A DNA stretch of 64,000 nt from an uncultured Erythrobacter sp. (GTDB lineage: Bacteria; Pseudomonadota; Alphaproteobacteria; Sphingomonadales; Sphingomonadaceae). Location: positions 744,001 to 808,000 of the forward strand of contig CANMIS010000001.1 in NCBI GenBank assembly GCA_947498065.1, in the 5' to 3' direction. The notes under the pieces are model-generated. The model searched no databases. It saw only the letters and a program-made list of their open reading frames with translations, and had not been told where the DNA came from. Of this stretch, positions 54,085-62,719 are shown in pieces (the first letter of the stretch is position 1; each line of letters starts with the position of its first letter). Made by a program: the position numbers and the translations under genes.

Positions 54085-56928
54085 ATGCTTTCGCGTTTCA
54101 CCACCACATTTACCGCCGTCGGTCTCGCGCTTGCCGCGACCGCAGCGACGCCTGCTCTCGCGGATGATCACGCCGCAGCCTCTGAGGCGACCAGCGACCT
54201 TAGCGATCTGGTTTCCCAGGTTGCCATTCCGTTTCAGGAATTTGAGCTTGAAAACGGGCTGACCGTGATCGTTCACGAAGACCGCAAAGCGCCAGTGGTT
54301 GGCGTTGCTGTGTGGTACAATGTTGGCTCCAAGGATGAGCCGAAGGGTCAGACCGGCTTTGCCCACCTGTTTGAGCACCTGATGTTCAACGGCTCTGAAA
54401 ACGCACCGAACGACTATTTCCAATATCTGCAGGAAATGGGCGCGACCGATTACAACGGCACGACCAATTTCGACCGCACCAACTATTTCCAAACCGTGCC
54501 CCGCCCCGCGCTCGAACGCGCGCTGTGGCTGGAAAGCGACCGCATGGGCTATCTTCTCGGCGCGGTGACGCAGGCGAAGCTCGATAACCAGCGCGGCGTT
54601 GTGCAAAACGAGAAGCGTCAGGGCGATAACCAGCCCGGCGGCCTCGTGTTCTATGAAATCCTCGACAAGATGTTCCCAGAGGGTCACCCCTACAGCCATT
54701 CTGTAATCGGCTCGATGGCTGATCTGGATGCGGCCAGCATGGACGACGTGCGCAATTGGTTCCGCGACAAATATGGCCCCAACAATGCGACCCTCGTGCT
54801 GGCTGGCGATATTTCCGCCGCTGAAGCGCGCCCCATGGTCGAGAAATGGTTCGGCCCGATCGCGCGCGGTCCGGTCAACGATCCAGCTGAGGCCGATGTG
54901 CCAATGCTGGAGGAAGACGTGCGCACCGTCATGAAGGACAAGGTCGCCGCGACCAGCGTCAGCAAATATTGGGCGGTCCCCGGGATTACTTCTGACGAGC
55001 TCACCGCGCTGAATGTCGGCGCCAGCGTGTTTGGCGGATTGTCTTCCAGCCGCCTCGATGAAATCCTCGTGCGCGAAGAGCAATTGGCCGTCGGCGTATC
55101 TGCGGGTAATTTCGATTTCCAACGTGTCGGCATCCTCACCGTCAGTGCCACTTTGCGCCCGGGCGTTGAGCTCGCCACGCTGGAAGCACGCCTTGATGAG
55201 CTGATCGCGGAGTATATCGCCGAAGGTCCGAACGAAGACGAAGTCCGCCGCGCAGCAACCAGCTCTTTGGCCGGCACCATTCGCGGGCTTGAGCAGGTTG
55301 GCGGGTTTGGCGGCAAGGCCGTTACCCTCGCTCGCGGCGAAGTGCTCGCCAGCGATCCGGCGTTCTATCGCAACCAGCTGGAGGTTCTCGCCACGCTGAC
55401 CCCTGCCGATGTTAAGGCGGCGATGCAGCGTTGGATGACCCGCCCTGCCCTTACCCTGGTGCTAGAGCCGGGTGAGCGCGACGCGACCTATGAAGAGGCT
55501 GCCTCTGTAGAAGCTGCTGAAGCTCCAACAGAAGAAGCGCCAGCTGATGACACTTTGACCGTTTCGGTTGAGCGCCCAGCGCCGCCGATCGACACCGTGG
55601 CAGAGCTCGACTTTCCCGATGTACAGCGCGCGACCTTGGCCAATGGCATGCAGGTCACCTACGCAAAGCGTGACGCAGTCCCTGCGACCTATGTCACCTT
55701 GTCCTTCAATGCCGGTGGTTCTTCTGACCCAGCAGGCAAAGACGGGCTTGCTGGCCTGACGCTTGGCCTGTTTGACGAAGGCACAGCAGCAATGTCCTCG
55801 CAAGACATCGCAGAGGCGCGGGAGCGTCTAGGCGTCAACATCTCCAGCAACACCAGCGCAGATCGCTCCACCTTCCAGCTTTCCGCGCTTTCAGCAAACC
55901 TCACCCCGTCGCTCGACCTGATGTCGAAGATCATCCGCGAACCAGCGTTTGAGGTGAGCGAGCTGGAGCGTGTCCGCGCTCAAGCCATCACCGGTATCAA
56001 GCAGCAGATGAACTCGCCGCAAGGCGTGGCCGTGCGCGCGATTGGGCCGGAAGTGTTCGGCGCCGACAATCCATACGGCAACACCAGCACGGTTGAGAGC
56101 GTTAGCGCGATTACCCGCGATGATCTGGTCGCGTTCAAGGACAGCTGGATCCGCCCGGACAATGGCGAAGTCTTCGTCATCTCCGATCGTCCGCTGGATG
56201 AGATCGTCACCTCGCTCAACGCCGTGTTTGGCGACTGGACCGCTCCGGCGGCTGCCAAAGGCGCCAAAAACTTTGGCGATGTCGCCGAGGCCGAAGGCAA
56301 TCGCATCATCCTGATCAACCGTCCGAACTCACCGCAAAGCTTCATCCTGGGGGCTCAGCTGACCCCGCTGGATGCAAGTGATCCGGCCTATGTCGACTTC
56401 ACCAATGCCAATAACTCACTGGGCGGCAATTTCCTCGCTCGGCTGAATATGAACCTGCGGGAGACCAAGGGTTGGAGCTATGGCGTGCGCGGCGGAGCGC
56501 AGGCGCGTGAGAACGCGGTTGTCTATCAAATCTCTGGCGGCGTTCAGGCCGATCGCACGGGCGATTCGGTGGCGGAGATGATCCGCGAGACCACTGAATT
56601 CCTCACCGCCAGCGGCGTGACCGACGAAGAGCTGGCGCGCAATGTCGCCGCCGAAGTCGGCGAGCTGCCGGGCCGATTTGAAACCTCTGGCGCGGTTCTG
56701 CGCGCATTGCAGACCAATGCCCAGTTTGGCCGCCCGGACAATTACTATGAGACACTGGTAGAGCGCTATCGCGGCCAGACGAAAGAAAGCCTGGATGCCG
56801 CCGCACGCGCCGCGATCAGTGCTGACAAATTCGTTTGGGTTGTGGTTGGCGATGCGAGCGTCGTTCAAAGTCAGCTGGAACAGCTCGGGATGCCTGTAGA
56901 GGTGCGCGAGCTGCCTTCCGCCGAATAA
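54085..56928 (+). CDS. M16 family zinc metalloprotease, two-lobed
   Basis: A 947-residue insulinase/pitrilysin-type protease with a signal peptide (residues 1-26, ends ALADD), hence periplasmic. The inverted zinc motif HLFEH is at residues 94-98, and a downstream Glu completes the site. The chain contains two M16 halves: the active N-terminal one (about 45-480) and an inactive C-terminal one (from about 520, starting LANGMQVTYAKRDAVPATYV), linked by an acidic segment. This is the double-length PqqL/bacterial processing protease type. It lies 88 bases downstream of the acylase. Confidence 0.92.
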   Translation: MLSRFTTTFTAVGLALAATAATPALADDHAAASEATSDLSDLVSQVAIPFQEFELENGLTVIVHEDRKAPVVGVAVWYNVGSKDEPKGQTGFAHLFEHLMFNGSENAPNDYFQYLQEMGATDYNGTTNFDRTNYFQTVPRPALERALWLESDRMGYLLGAVTQAKLDNQRGVVQNEKRQGDNQPGGLVFYEILDKMFPEGHPYSHSVIGSMADLDAASMDDVRNWFRDKYGPNNATLVLAGDISAAEARPMVEKWFGPIARGPVNDPAEADVPMLEEDVRTVMKDKVAATSVSKYWAVPGITSDELTALNVGASVFGGLSSSRLDEILVREEQLAVGVSAGNFDFQRVGILTVSATLRPGVELATLEARLDELIAEYIAEGPNEDEVRRAATSSLAGTIRGLEQVGGFGGKAVTLARGEVLASDPAFYRNQLEVLATLTPADVKAAMQRWMTRPALTLVLEPGERDATYEEAASVEAAEAPTEEAPADDTLTVSVERPAPPIDTVAELDFPDVQRATLANGMQVTYAKRDAVPATYVTLSFNAGGSSDPAGKDGLAGLTLGLFDEGTAAMSSQDIAEARERLGVNISSNTSADRSTFQLSALSANLTPSLDLMSKIIREPAFEVSELERVRAQAITGIKQQMNSPQGVAVRAIGPEVFGADNPYGNTSTVESVSAITRDDLVAFKDSWIRPDNGEVFVISDRPLDEIVTSLNAVFGDWTAPAAAKGAKNFGDVAEAEGNRIILINRPNSPQSFILGAQLTPLDASDPAYVDFTNANNSLGGNFLARLNMNLRETKGWSYGVRGGAQARENAVVYQISGGVQADRTGDSVAEMIRETTEFLTASGVTDEELARNVAAEVGELPGRFETSGAVLRALQTNAQFGRPDNYYETLVERYRGQTKESLDAAARAAISADKFVWVVVGDASVVQSQLEQLGMPVEVRELPSAE

Positions 56929-56942
56929 TCGCATGAGGTTAT

Positions 56943-56980
56943 GTTCAGCCACTACGCCGCTCTGGCGATAGTGGTTGAAC
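56943..56980. other. Imperfect hairpin downstream of the M16 gene
   Basis: Stem 56943-56947 / 56976-56980, then 56949-56954 / 56969-56974, then 56956-56958 / 56964-56966, with single-base bulges between and a 5-base loop. No T tract, so not a classical terminator. Confidence 0.55.
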
Positions 56981-57055
56981 ACTACTGACACGCGTGTAAA
57001 TGAGGATGCCAGAGTTTCTGAGCACCCCGCTCAGTCAAGACCAACGGAGAATATT

Positions 57056-57358
57056 ATGTCACTTTCAGGTAGCTATACCACCACCGTCAAAAGCCCAATG
57101 GGCGACCAAGCCGGCACGTTCACCATCGTCGACAATGGCGACGGCACCTTCAGCGGCAACATGGCCGGCGGCATGGGATCGATGGATGTCGAAAACGGCA
57201 AGGTCGACGGCAACACGCTGACCTGGGAAATGAACATGACTGTTCCAATGCCAATGAAGCTTGAGTGCGAAGCCACCATCGAAGGCGACACACTGGCTGG
57301 CAACGTGAATGCAGGCGCTTTCGGCGCAATGCCAGTGACCGGCACCAAAGCTGCCTAA
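57056..57358 (+). CDS. Small beta-rich protein of unknown function
   Basis: A 100-residue protein without signal peptide. Alternating short beta segments, rich in Gly, Asn and Met (for example GTFSGNMAGGMGSMDVENGK and MNMTVPMPMKLECEATI), suggest a small lipocalin-like or beta-barrel fold. It lies between the M16 protease and the cyclooxygenase-like gene, has GGAGA before ATG 57056 and is closed by its own terminator. The family was not recognised; a role with the neighbouring dioxygenase is speculation. Confidence 0.75.
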   Translation: MSLSGSYTTTVKSPMGDQAGTFTIVDNGDGTFSGNMAGGMGSMDVENGKVDGNTLTWEMNMTVPMPMKLECEATIEGDTLAGNVNAGAFGAMPVTGTKAA

Positions 57359-57386
57359 GCCACTCGCATCATAGCGAATACAAGGG

Positions 57387-57414
57387 GTCGTCGGAGCAAT
57401 CCGGCGGCTCTTTT
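57387..57414 (+). terminator. Intrinsic terminator of the small protein gene
   Basis: An 8-bp stem with two G-T pairs (57387-57394 / 57401-57408), 6-base loop, followed by TCTTTTGTTTT. Confidence 0.78.
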
Positions 57415-57540
57415 GTTTTGGGCGATTGATCTGCGAAGGGGCCGCGCAAAAATTGTCGGATATCGACAATCTTGTCCGCCCGTGATGCGCTACACCCTCC
57501 ACCAGGGCGGCGATGCCGCAAGCAGGAAGGTCAGGCGTTC

Positions 57541-59139
57541 ATGCTTATCAAGTTCGCATATCGTATCGCAGCGATCTTAGCGAGAATCTCGCCAGGGATC
57601 GCGCGCTGGATCAATGGCTTTGCAATTGGCCGCTTGGTCAAGAAAACGCGCAGCCGCCCGCACCCCTGGAGCACGCTGAGCGAGCATGTCAGCTGGCGCG
57701 GCCTAACCGACCGCAGCTATAGCGCGCGGCACCTGCCCGCCACAACTATTCCTGATCTGCCCGACAGCGCGCGGGTCGCCGATCTGTTCCGCGTACCCGA
57801 TGGTGAGGAACAGCGGCTGTGCCCCAAATCCACCTGCCTGTTTCCGGCCTTCGCGCAATATCTCACCGATGGCTTCATCCGCACGATGATTTCCAACAAT
57901 TTCGCCACGGGCGAGAGCTTTGAAGACCGCGCGCGCAACACCTCCAACCATGAGATTGACCTGTGCCCGCTCTATGGCCGCACGCAGTTGCAGGTTCACG
58001 CTCTGCGCACCCTCTCCGAAGAGCCGGGCAAGCGCGGCAAATTGAAATCCGAGATCGTGAACGGCGAGGAATATCCGCTGCGCCTTTTCCAGCCTGGCGG
58101 AATGGCGTTCAACCCAGAGTTCGTCGGCGAGGATGGAGAGCCGCTGCTCGATACGCCGCTGGGCATTGACCACACCACGCCGGAAATGCGCGAGACCCTG
58201 TTCGCGGTCGGCGGTGACCGCGCCAATGCCGCGCCGCAAGTGACGATGCTCAACACGCTGTTCCTGCGCGAGCACAACCGGCTCGCCAATGTGATTGCCA
58301 GCAGCCATCCTGACTGGAATGATGGCCGGGTGTTTGACGCCGCGCGCGCTTGCAACACCGTCATCTTCATCAAGATCGTGGTTGAGGAATATATCAATCA
58401 CATCAACTCGACCCCGCTAATGCTAAAGGCCGATCCCTCCGCCGCGTGGAAGGCAGAATGGAACAAGCCAAACTGGATCAGCGCCGAGTTCAGCCTGCTT
58501 TACCGCTGGCATTCGCTGATCCCGCAGACGATGGTCTGGGCGGGAGAGACACTGCCCGGCGGCGCTCTGCGGCTCAACAATGCCGCGGTGCTGGAACATG
58601 GGCTCGCAAGCGCCTTTGCCGATATCAGCGCCAATCAAGCGACCGAGCTTGGCCTGCACAACACCGCGACATTCCTGGTCGATGTGGAGGAAAGCGCGGT
58701 TAAACAAGCGCGGCACAATGATATCGCGCCCTTCACCCGTTATCAGGCGGCCTTTGGCGAGGAGCCTGCGCGCAGTTTTGCCGATATCACACCAGACCGC
58801 GCGCTGCAGAGCGAGCTGGAAAGCCTATATGGCAGCGTCGACCGGCTGGAGTTTTACACCGGACTGTTTGCTCAGCCGCGCACCAAAGACGGCCCGCTGC
58901 CATCGCTGCTGCAAACTATGGTGGCAGTGGATGCGTTCTCACAGGCGCTCACCAACCCGCTGCTCTCAGAGCACATCTGGGGTGATCCAGCGGTCCAGCG
59001 CGATACCTTCACCCCGCAAGGCATCGAGGCGATTGAGGCAACCTCAACCCTGCGCGACGTCCTGATCCGCAATGCAGAAGGCCTAGGTGACCGCTTCGTC
59101 GGAATGACCCGCGAAGGTTGGAGACGTGGGGAGGAGTGA
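57541..59139 (+). CDS. Cyclooxygenase-like heme peroxidase (fatty-acid dioxygenase candidate)
   Basis: A 532-residue member of the animal heme peroxidase/cyclooxygenase superfamily, by memory closest to prostaglandin H synthase (PGHS). Residues 5-40 are hydrophobic/amphipathic and match the PGHS membrane-binding helices in position. Arg63 (SYSARHLP) corresponds to carboxylate-binding Arg120, Gln106 to Gln203, Tyr321 to the tyrosyl-radical Tyr385 and His324 to the proximal heme ligand His388 (LYRWH; PGHS LYHWH). Matching blocks include LFLREHNRLANV and KIVVEEYINHI. The distal His207 position is Asp110, so peroxidase function may be altered. Likely reaction: oxygenation of an unsaturated fatty acid. 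The ATG 57541 was chosen; an upstream in-frame codon at 57472 is less suitable. Confidence 0.85.
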   Translation: MLIKFAYRIAAILARISPGIARWINGFAIGRLVKKTRSRPHPWSTLSEHVSWRGLTDRSYSARHLPATTIPDLPDSARVADLFRVPDGEEQRLCPKSTCLFPAFAQYLTDGFIRTMISNNFATGESFEDRARNTSNHEIDLCPLYGRTQLQVHALRTLSEEPGKRGKLKSEIVNGEEYPLRLFQPGGMAFNPEFVGEDGEPLLDTPLGIDHTTPEMRETLFAVGGDRANAAPQVTMLNTLFLREHNRLANVIASSHPDWNDGRVFDAARACNTVIFIKIVVEEYINHINSTPLMLKADPSAAWKAEWNKPNWISAEFSLLYRWHSLIPQTMVWAGETLPGGALRLNNAAVLEHGLASAFADISANQATELGLHNTATFLVDVEESAVKQARHNDIAPFTRYQAAFGEEPARSFADITPDRALQSELESLYGSVDRLEFYTGLFAQPRTKDGPLPSLLQTMVAVDAFSQALTNPLLSEHIWGDPAVQRDTFTPQGIEAIEATSTLRDVLIRNAEGLGDRFVGMTREGWRRGEE

Positions 59140-59167
59140 GACGCACAGCCACAGCCACAACCACAAA

Positions 59168-59208
59168 AAGGGCCGCCAGAACTCTTGCTCTGGCAGCCCT
59201 TGATTTTT
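59168..59208. terminator. Bidirectional terminator between the cyclooxygenase-like gene and the gene at 59225
   Basis: Stem 59168-59180 / 59189-59201 with one C-A mismatch and an 8-base loop, A-rich on the left (AAAAA) and T-rich on the right (GATTTTT). It lies between convergent genes. Confidence 0.85.
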
Positions 59209-59224
59209 CTTTGGATGGGAGACC

Positions 59225-60103
59225 TCATCCTCCGGCAGCAGCTTCAGCTGCAGGCTCTTCAACGATCGTCTCTGGAGCATTCAAGATAAGCGGTTGTCCC
59301 TGCGTCCATCCCTCGGGGATCATCCGATTGACCAACCGACCATAGTGATTGCCAAAAAACGCCGCGTCATCATACTGGACCGGAGTGAAATCAAATTTGC
59401 CAATCACGCTTGGCGCAGTCTCACCAGCTTTGGGTTCTTCGAGTTTCATCGTGTCCGTCACGAGTCCGCGTGCAGTCAGGTCTTCTGCGGTTTGTAATCC
59501 AGCATAGTCAGACCAGTAAGACAGACCATTCTCGGTCACGACGTAGGTTTCACCCATATTGTATGCCCGGCCAGCTTCGACGGTGAAGCGCTTAGAACCC
59601 CAGCAAAAACAAGTCGATGATGTTCCGCCGATCACATAGGTCCCTGGCTTAATCGCGACGAGATAATGGCGAAAATCCTCATCCTCAAAAACGAACCGCT
59701 TCGGTCCGATGTAGAAAGCCTTGGCCATCAATCGTGCGACGTCTTTCTTTGACTCACCTTTGCCCGCAAAGTCATTGGCAGCCACATCAAATGGCGCAAT
59801 CTGGATGCTCGGCCACAGCGGCTTTTTGAGGGGCTCCTTTTCCTCAGTTTGCTCCACATCAACCTTACCGATCAGCACGCCGAGGCCGATTTTTGCATCG
59901 ACTTTCCATTTGTGTGTCGAGTGTTTCGCAAGCCGAAACCAAAGGAGGGCCTGCGTGGATGGAGCTGCCTCGGGAACTTTCGCCGGCTTATAGATCGTAG
60001 CGCGTTCCTGTGCATGAAGCGCTGTGGAGGTGAGTGTCATCGCACATATTGCAAACGACAGTGCCGCGATTCGGCAGAAGCTGCGCTGGGTAAAACGCAT
60101 CAT
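59225..60103 (-). CDS. Exported protein of unknown function (DUF2846-like segment)
   Basis: A 292-residue protein with a signal peptide (residues 1-31, ends ALHAQ). The mature part includes a stretch resembling the DUF2846 domain (VAIKPGTYVIGGTSST ... FTVEAGRAYNMGE) with CxC near residue 170. The C-terminus is Ala/Glu/Gly-rich. Function not recognised. Its ATG overlaps the stop of the upstream gene by four bases (ATGA), so the pair is translationally coupled. Confidence 0.75.
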   Translation of the reverse strand: MMRFTQRSFCRIAALSFAICAMTLTSTALHAQERATIYKPAKVPEAAPSTQALLWFRLAKHSTHKWKVDAKIGLGVLIGKVDVEQTEEKEPLKKPLWPSIQIAPFDVAANDFAGKGESKKDVARLMAKAFYIGPKRFVFEDEDFRHYLVAIKPGTYVIGGTSSTCFCWGSKRFTVEAGRAYNMGETYVVTENGLSYWSDYAGLQTAEDLTARGLVTDTMKLEEPKAGETAPSVIGKFDFTPVQYDDAAFFGNHYGRLVNRMIPEGWTQGQPLILNAPETIVEEPAAEAAAGG

Positions 60104-60546
60104 GGGTCGGCCCTCCGCTCGGTGGTGACGGGTTCAGCAGCGCGTGCAGCAACCCTTCCCTGCGCCTCGTCCCAGCCGCCGTCCCAAAGCGTATCCATCT
60201 CTTCTTCGGTTAGACCAAAGCGAGTGTATCCCTTCATCGACATGCATTTACGCATAACCGCTCTGAACATTTGCCGGCGTTGGCTAGAGCGTTGAATACC
60301 GCCCAGGAAACCAGAAACTCCGGATTGGATCAAACCAGGAGTGTAGACATTGTGCCCACGCGGAGGCTGAACTCGCGCACCGTACTCTCCGCAAAAAGTG
60401 TAATCTGCAATGAAGACTTCCTCAGCAACACCTTCCTTATGGAAGAAGAACCACTTGTAGTCATTCTTGCCCGGATCATCCTCGGCCAGTGCTGGTGAAG
60501 TAAGAAGTCCAGCGCAAGCAATGCCCCAAACAATTTTTCTGAACAT
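60100..60546 (-). CDS. Exported protein of unknown function with C-x-M---GY motif
   Basis: A 148-residue protein with a signal peptide (MFRKIVWGIACAGLL, ending ALAED). Visible are FCGEYGARVQPPRGHNVYTPG, a Gly-rich segment (SGVSGFLGGIQ) and a Cys-containing RKCMSMKGYTRFGLTEEE block that resembles C-terminal motifs of small envelope proteins. ATG 60546 was chosen over the in-frame 60588 because it begins a proper signal peptide and has GGGGAA upstream. It is the first gene of a coupled pair with the gene at 59225. Confidence 0.72.
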   Translation of the reverse strand: MFRKIVWGIACAGLLTSPALAEDDPGKNDYKWFFFHKEGVAEEVFIADYTFCGEYGARVQPPRGHNVYTPGLIQSGVSGFLGGIQRSSQRRQMFRAVMRKCMSMKGYTRFGLTEEEMDTLWDGGWDEAQGRVAARAAEPVTTERRADP

Positions 60547-60802
60547 AGTGAAAGTTCCCCATTTCCCGCCCGCGATTCTAGCAATCACGTTCTGAATGAC
60601 AAGAACCGCGTTTGGGATGTAAGACTACGCTAACTCAAATTATAGTTGAGGCTTTGGTGAACACGCCGGGAACAACAAGCGTCGCCTCAATCGCACCTAT
60701 CCCAACCCGGCTCATCTGCTGATCAAGGCTCAGCCCAACATACTATCTAAACCCCGCCCGTTCGACTAGGCTCACAGCTCAGCCCAGACCGGAGTGTCCA
60801 GC

Positions 60803-61213
60803 ATGAAGCAGCTTATTTATCGCTCGCAGCCCTTCGGTTTTGACAATGCGATGTTGGCGGGCATTCTGATGCAGGCTCGGCGCAATAATCCGCGCGATGG
60901 CATAACCGGCGCGCTGATTTGTCGTCAGGACCTCTACATTCAACTGATCGAGGGACCGGAGGCCGAGATTGATGCGCTTTACGCGAAGATCAGTGAGGAC
61001 GACCGGCATTGCGATGTGAGATTGGCGCTCAGTGATACGGTAAGCGAGCGGATTTTTCCTGAATGGGAAATGCTCGACGATGAAATGCCATCGCTGACCT
61101 GGACGCGTGATGAGATCACGAACGGAGCAATTGAGCAGGCAACGCCCAATATGCTGCGTTCGGTCTTTCAGACAATCGCTGACAATGCGCGCAGCCGCGA
61201 AGCTGCGCGCTGA
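60803..61213 (+). CDS. BLUF-domain blue-light sensor
   Basis: A 136-residue single-domain photoreceptor that binds FAD. The key BLUF residues are present: Tyr6 (IYRS), Asn29 (RRNNPRDGITGAL), Gln47 (YIQLIEGP) and a Trp in FPEWEML. No output domain follows, so it must act through a partner or by oligomerisation. GGAGTG lies before ATG 60803; a GTG at 60794 would add three residues. It is convergent with gatB, nine bases apart. Confidence 0.92.
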   Translation: MKQLIYRSQPFGFDNAMLAGILMQARRNNPRDGITGALICRQDLYIQLIEGPEAEIDALYAKISEDDRHCDVRLALSDTVSERIFPEWEMLDDEMPSLTWTRDEITNGAIEQATPNMLRSVFQTIADNARSREAAR

Positions 61214-61222
61214 TTTGCCAGC

Positions 61223-62719
61223 TTAGCTCAGCTTATCCTTCAAAATCTGGTTCACCACGCCGGGATTGGCTTTGCCCTGCATCGCCTTCATGGTTTGTCC
61301 CACGAAGAAGCCGAACAGCTTGTCCTTGCCGCCCTTATATTGCTCAACCTTGTCCGCATTATTCGCGAGGATCTCGTCGATCGCCGCTTCAATCGCGCCG
61401 GTATCGCTGACCTGTTTCAGGCCTTCGGTATCGGCAATTTCTGTCGGCTCGCGCCCAGTTTTCAGAACGATTTCATAGATCTCTTTCGCCTGACCGCCGC
61501 TGATCTCGCCCGCATCCTGCATTTTCAGGATCGCGGCCTGAGCCTCTGCGGTTGCGTGTTCAGGATTGGCCTCATCGCCCAGCATTTTCATCACGCCCGG
61601 CGCCACGGATAGCGTCCAGTTCGCAACTTGGGTGGCGACCTTTGCCTCTGGCTTGCCAATCGCGCCTGCGACCGCGCCCAGCAGCGTTTCAAAGCGCGCA
61701 AATGTCTCCACCTCAGCGGACAGCTCGCGCGCATTATACGGAGTTAAGCCAAGCTCATCGGTATAGCGCGTGCGCTTCGCATCGGGCAGTTCCGGCAGGC
61801 TGGCGCGGCATTCCTCGAGGAAGGAATCCTCCAGCTCTACCGGCAGCAGGTCGGGATCGGGGAAGTAGCGATAATCATGCGCGTCTTCCTTGCTCCGCAT
61901 GGTCCGCGTGGTGCCGGCGGCAACGTCGAACAGGCGGGTTTCCTGATCGACTGTGCCGCCGCCTTCGATCACATCGACCTGACGGCTGGCCTCATATTCG
62001 ATGACCTGCATGACAAAGCGGACGGAGTTCACGTTCTTCGTTTCCGTGCGCGTGCCCAGCGGATCGCCCGGCTTGCGTACAGACACGTTCACATCGGCTC
62101 GCATGGAGCCTTCCTCCATATTGCCATCACAGCTGCCGACATAGCGCAGGATGCTGCGCAATTTGCGCACATAGGCGCCGGCTTCTGCGGGGCTGCGCAT
62201 ATCGGCCTTGGAAACGATTTCCATCAGGGCAACGCCGCTGCGGTTGAGATCGACATAGGACATGGTCGGGTGCTGATCATGCATCAGCTTGCCCGCGTCT
62301 TGCTCCACGTGGATGCGCTCAATCCCGATGACTTTGTCCTCAGGAATGCCCGCCTTCTCATCGGCTTCGACCAGCAGTTCGCCCTCGCCCACAATCGGGT
62401 GGTACAGCTGAGAGATCTGATAGCCTTGCGGCAGATCGGCATAGAAGTAATTCTTGCGGTCAAAGCGTGACCATTTGTTGATCTCAGCCTTGATCGCCAT
62501 GCCAGTGCGCACAGCCTGACGGATGCATTCGGCATTCGGCACAGGCAGCATGCCGGGCATGGCCGCATCGACCAGCGACACCTGCGTGTTCGGCTCTGCG
62601 CCAAATTCGGTCGAGGCCCCTGAAAAGAGCTTGGAATTGCTCGTGACCTGCGCGTGCACTTCGAGGCCGATTACGACCTCCCATTCGCCCGTTGCGCCCT
62701 GAATGCGGTAGTTACTCAT
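61223..62719 (-). CDS. gatB: Aspartyl/glutamyl-tRNA amidotransferase subunit B
   Basis: GatB activates Glu-tRNA-Gln (or Asp-tRNA-Asn) for transamidation with GatA and GatC; neither partner is in the window. The N-terminal kinase-like cradle has the signature VIGLEVHAQ near residue 17 and [17 protein letters not shown] near 90; the helical tail domain (YqeY-like) ends in [12 protein letters not shown]. Length 498 residues. GGAGG precedes ATG 62719, which shares one base with the stop of the upstream FkbM gene. Confidence 0.95.
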   Translation of the reverse strand: MSNYRIQGATGEWEVVIGLEVHAQVTSNSKLFSGASTEFGAEPNTQVSLVDAAMPGMLPVPNAECIRQAVRTGMAIKAEINKWSRFDRKNYFYADLPQGYQISQLYHPIVGEGELLVEADEKAGIPEDKVIGIERIHVEQDAGKLMHDQHPTMSYVDLNRSGVALMEIVSKADMRSPAEAGAYVRKLRSILRYVGSCDGNMEEGSMRADVNVSVRKPGDPLGTRTETKNVNSVRFVMQVIEYEASRQVDVIEGGGTVDQETRLFDVAAGTTRTMRSKEDAHDYRYFPDPDLLPVELEDSFLEECRASLPELPDAKRTRYTDELGLTPYNARELSAEVETFARFETLLGAVAGAIGKPEAKVATQVANWTLSVAPGVMKMLGDEANPEHATAEAQAAILKMQDAGEISGGQAKEIYEIVLKTGREPTEIADTEGLKQVSDTGAIEAAIDEILANNADKVEQYKGGKDKLFGFFVGQTMKAMQGKANPGVVNQILKDKLS

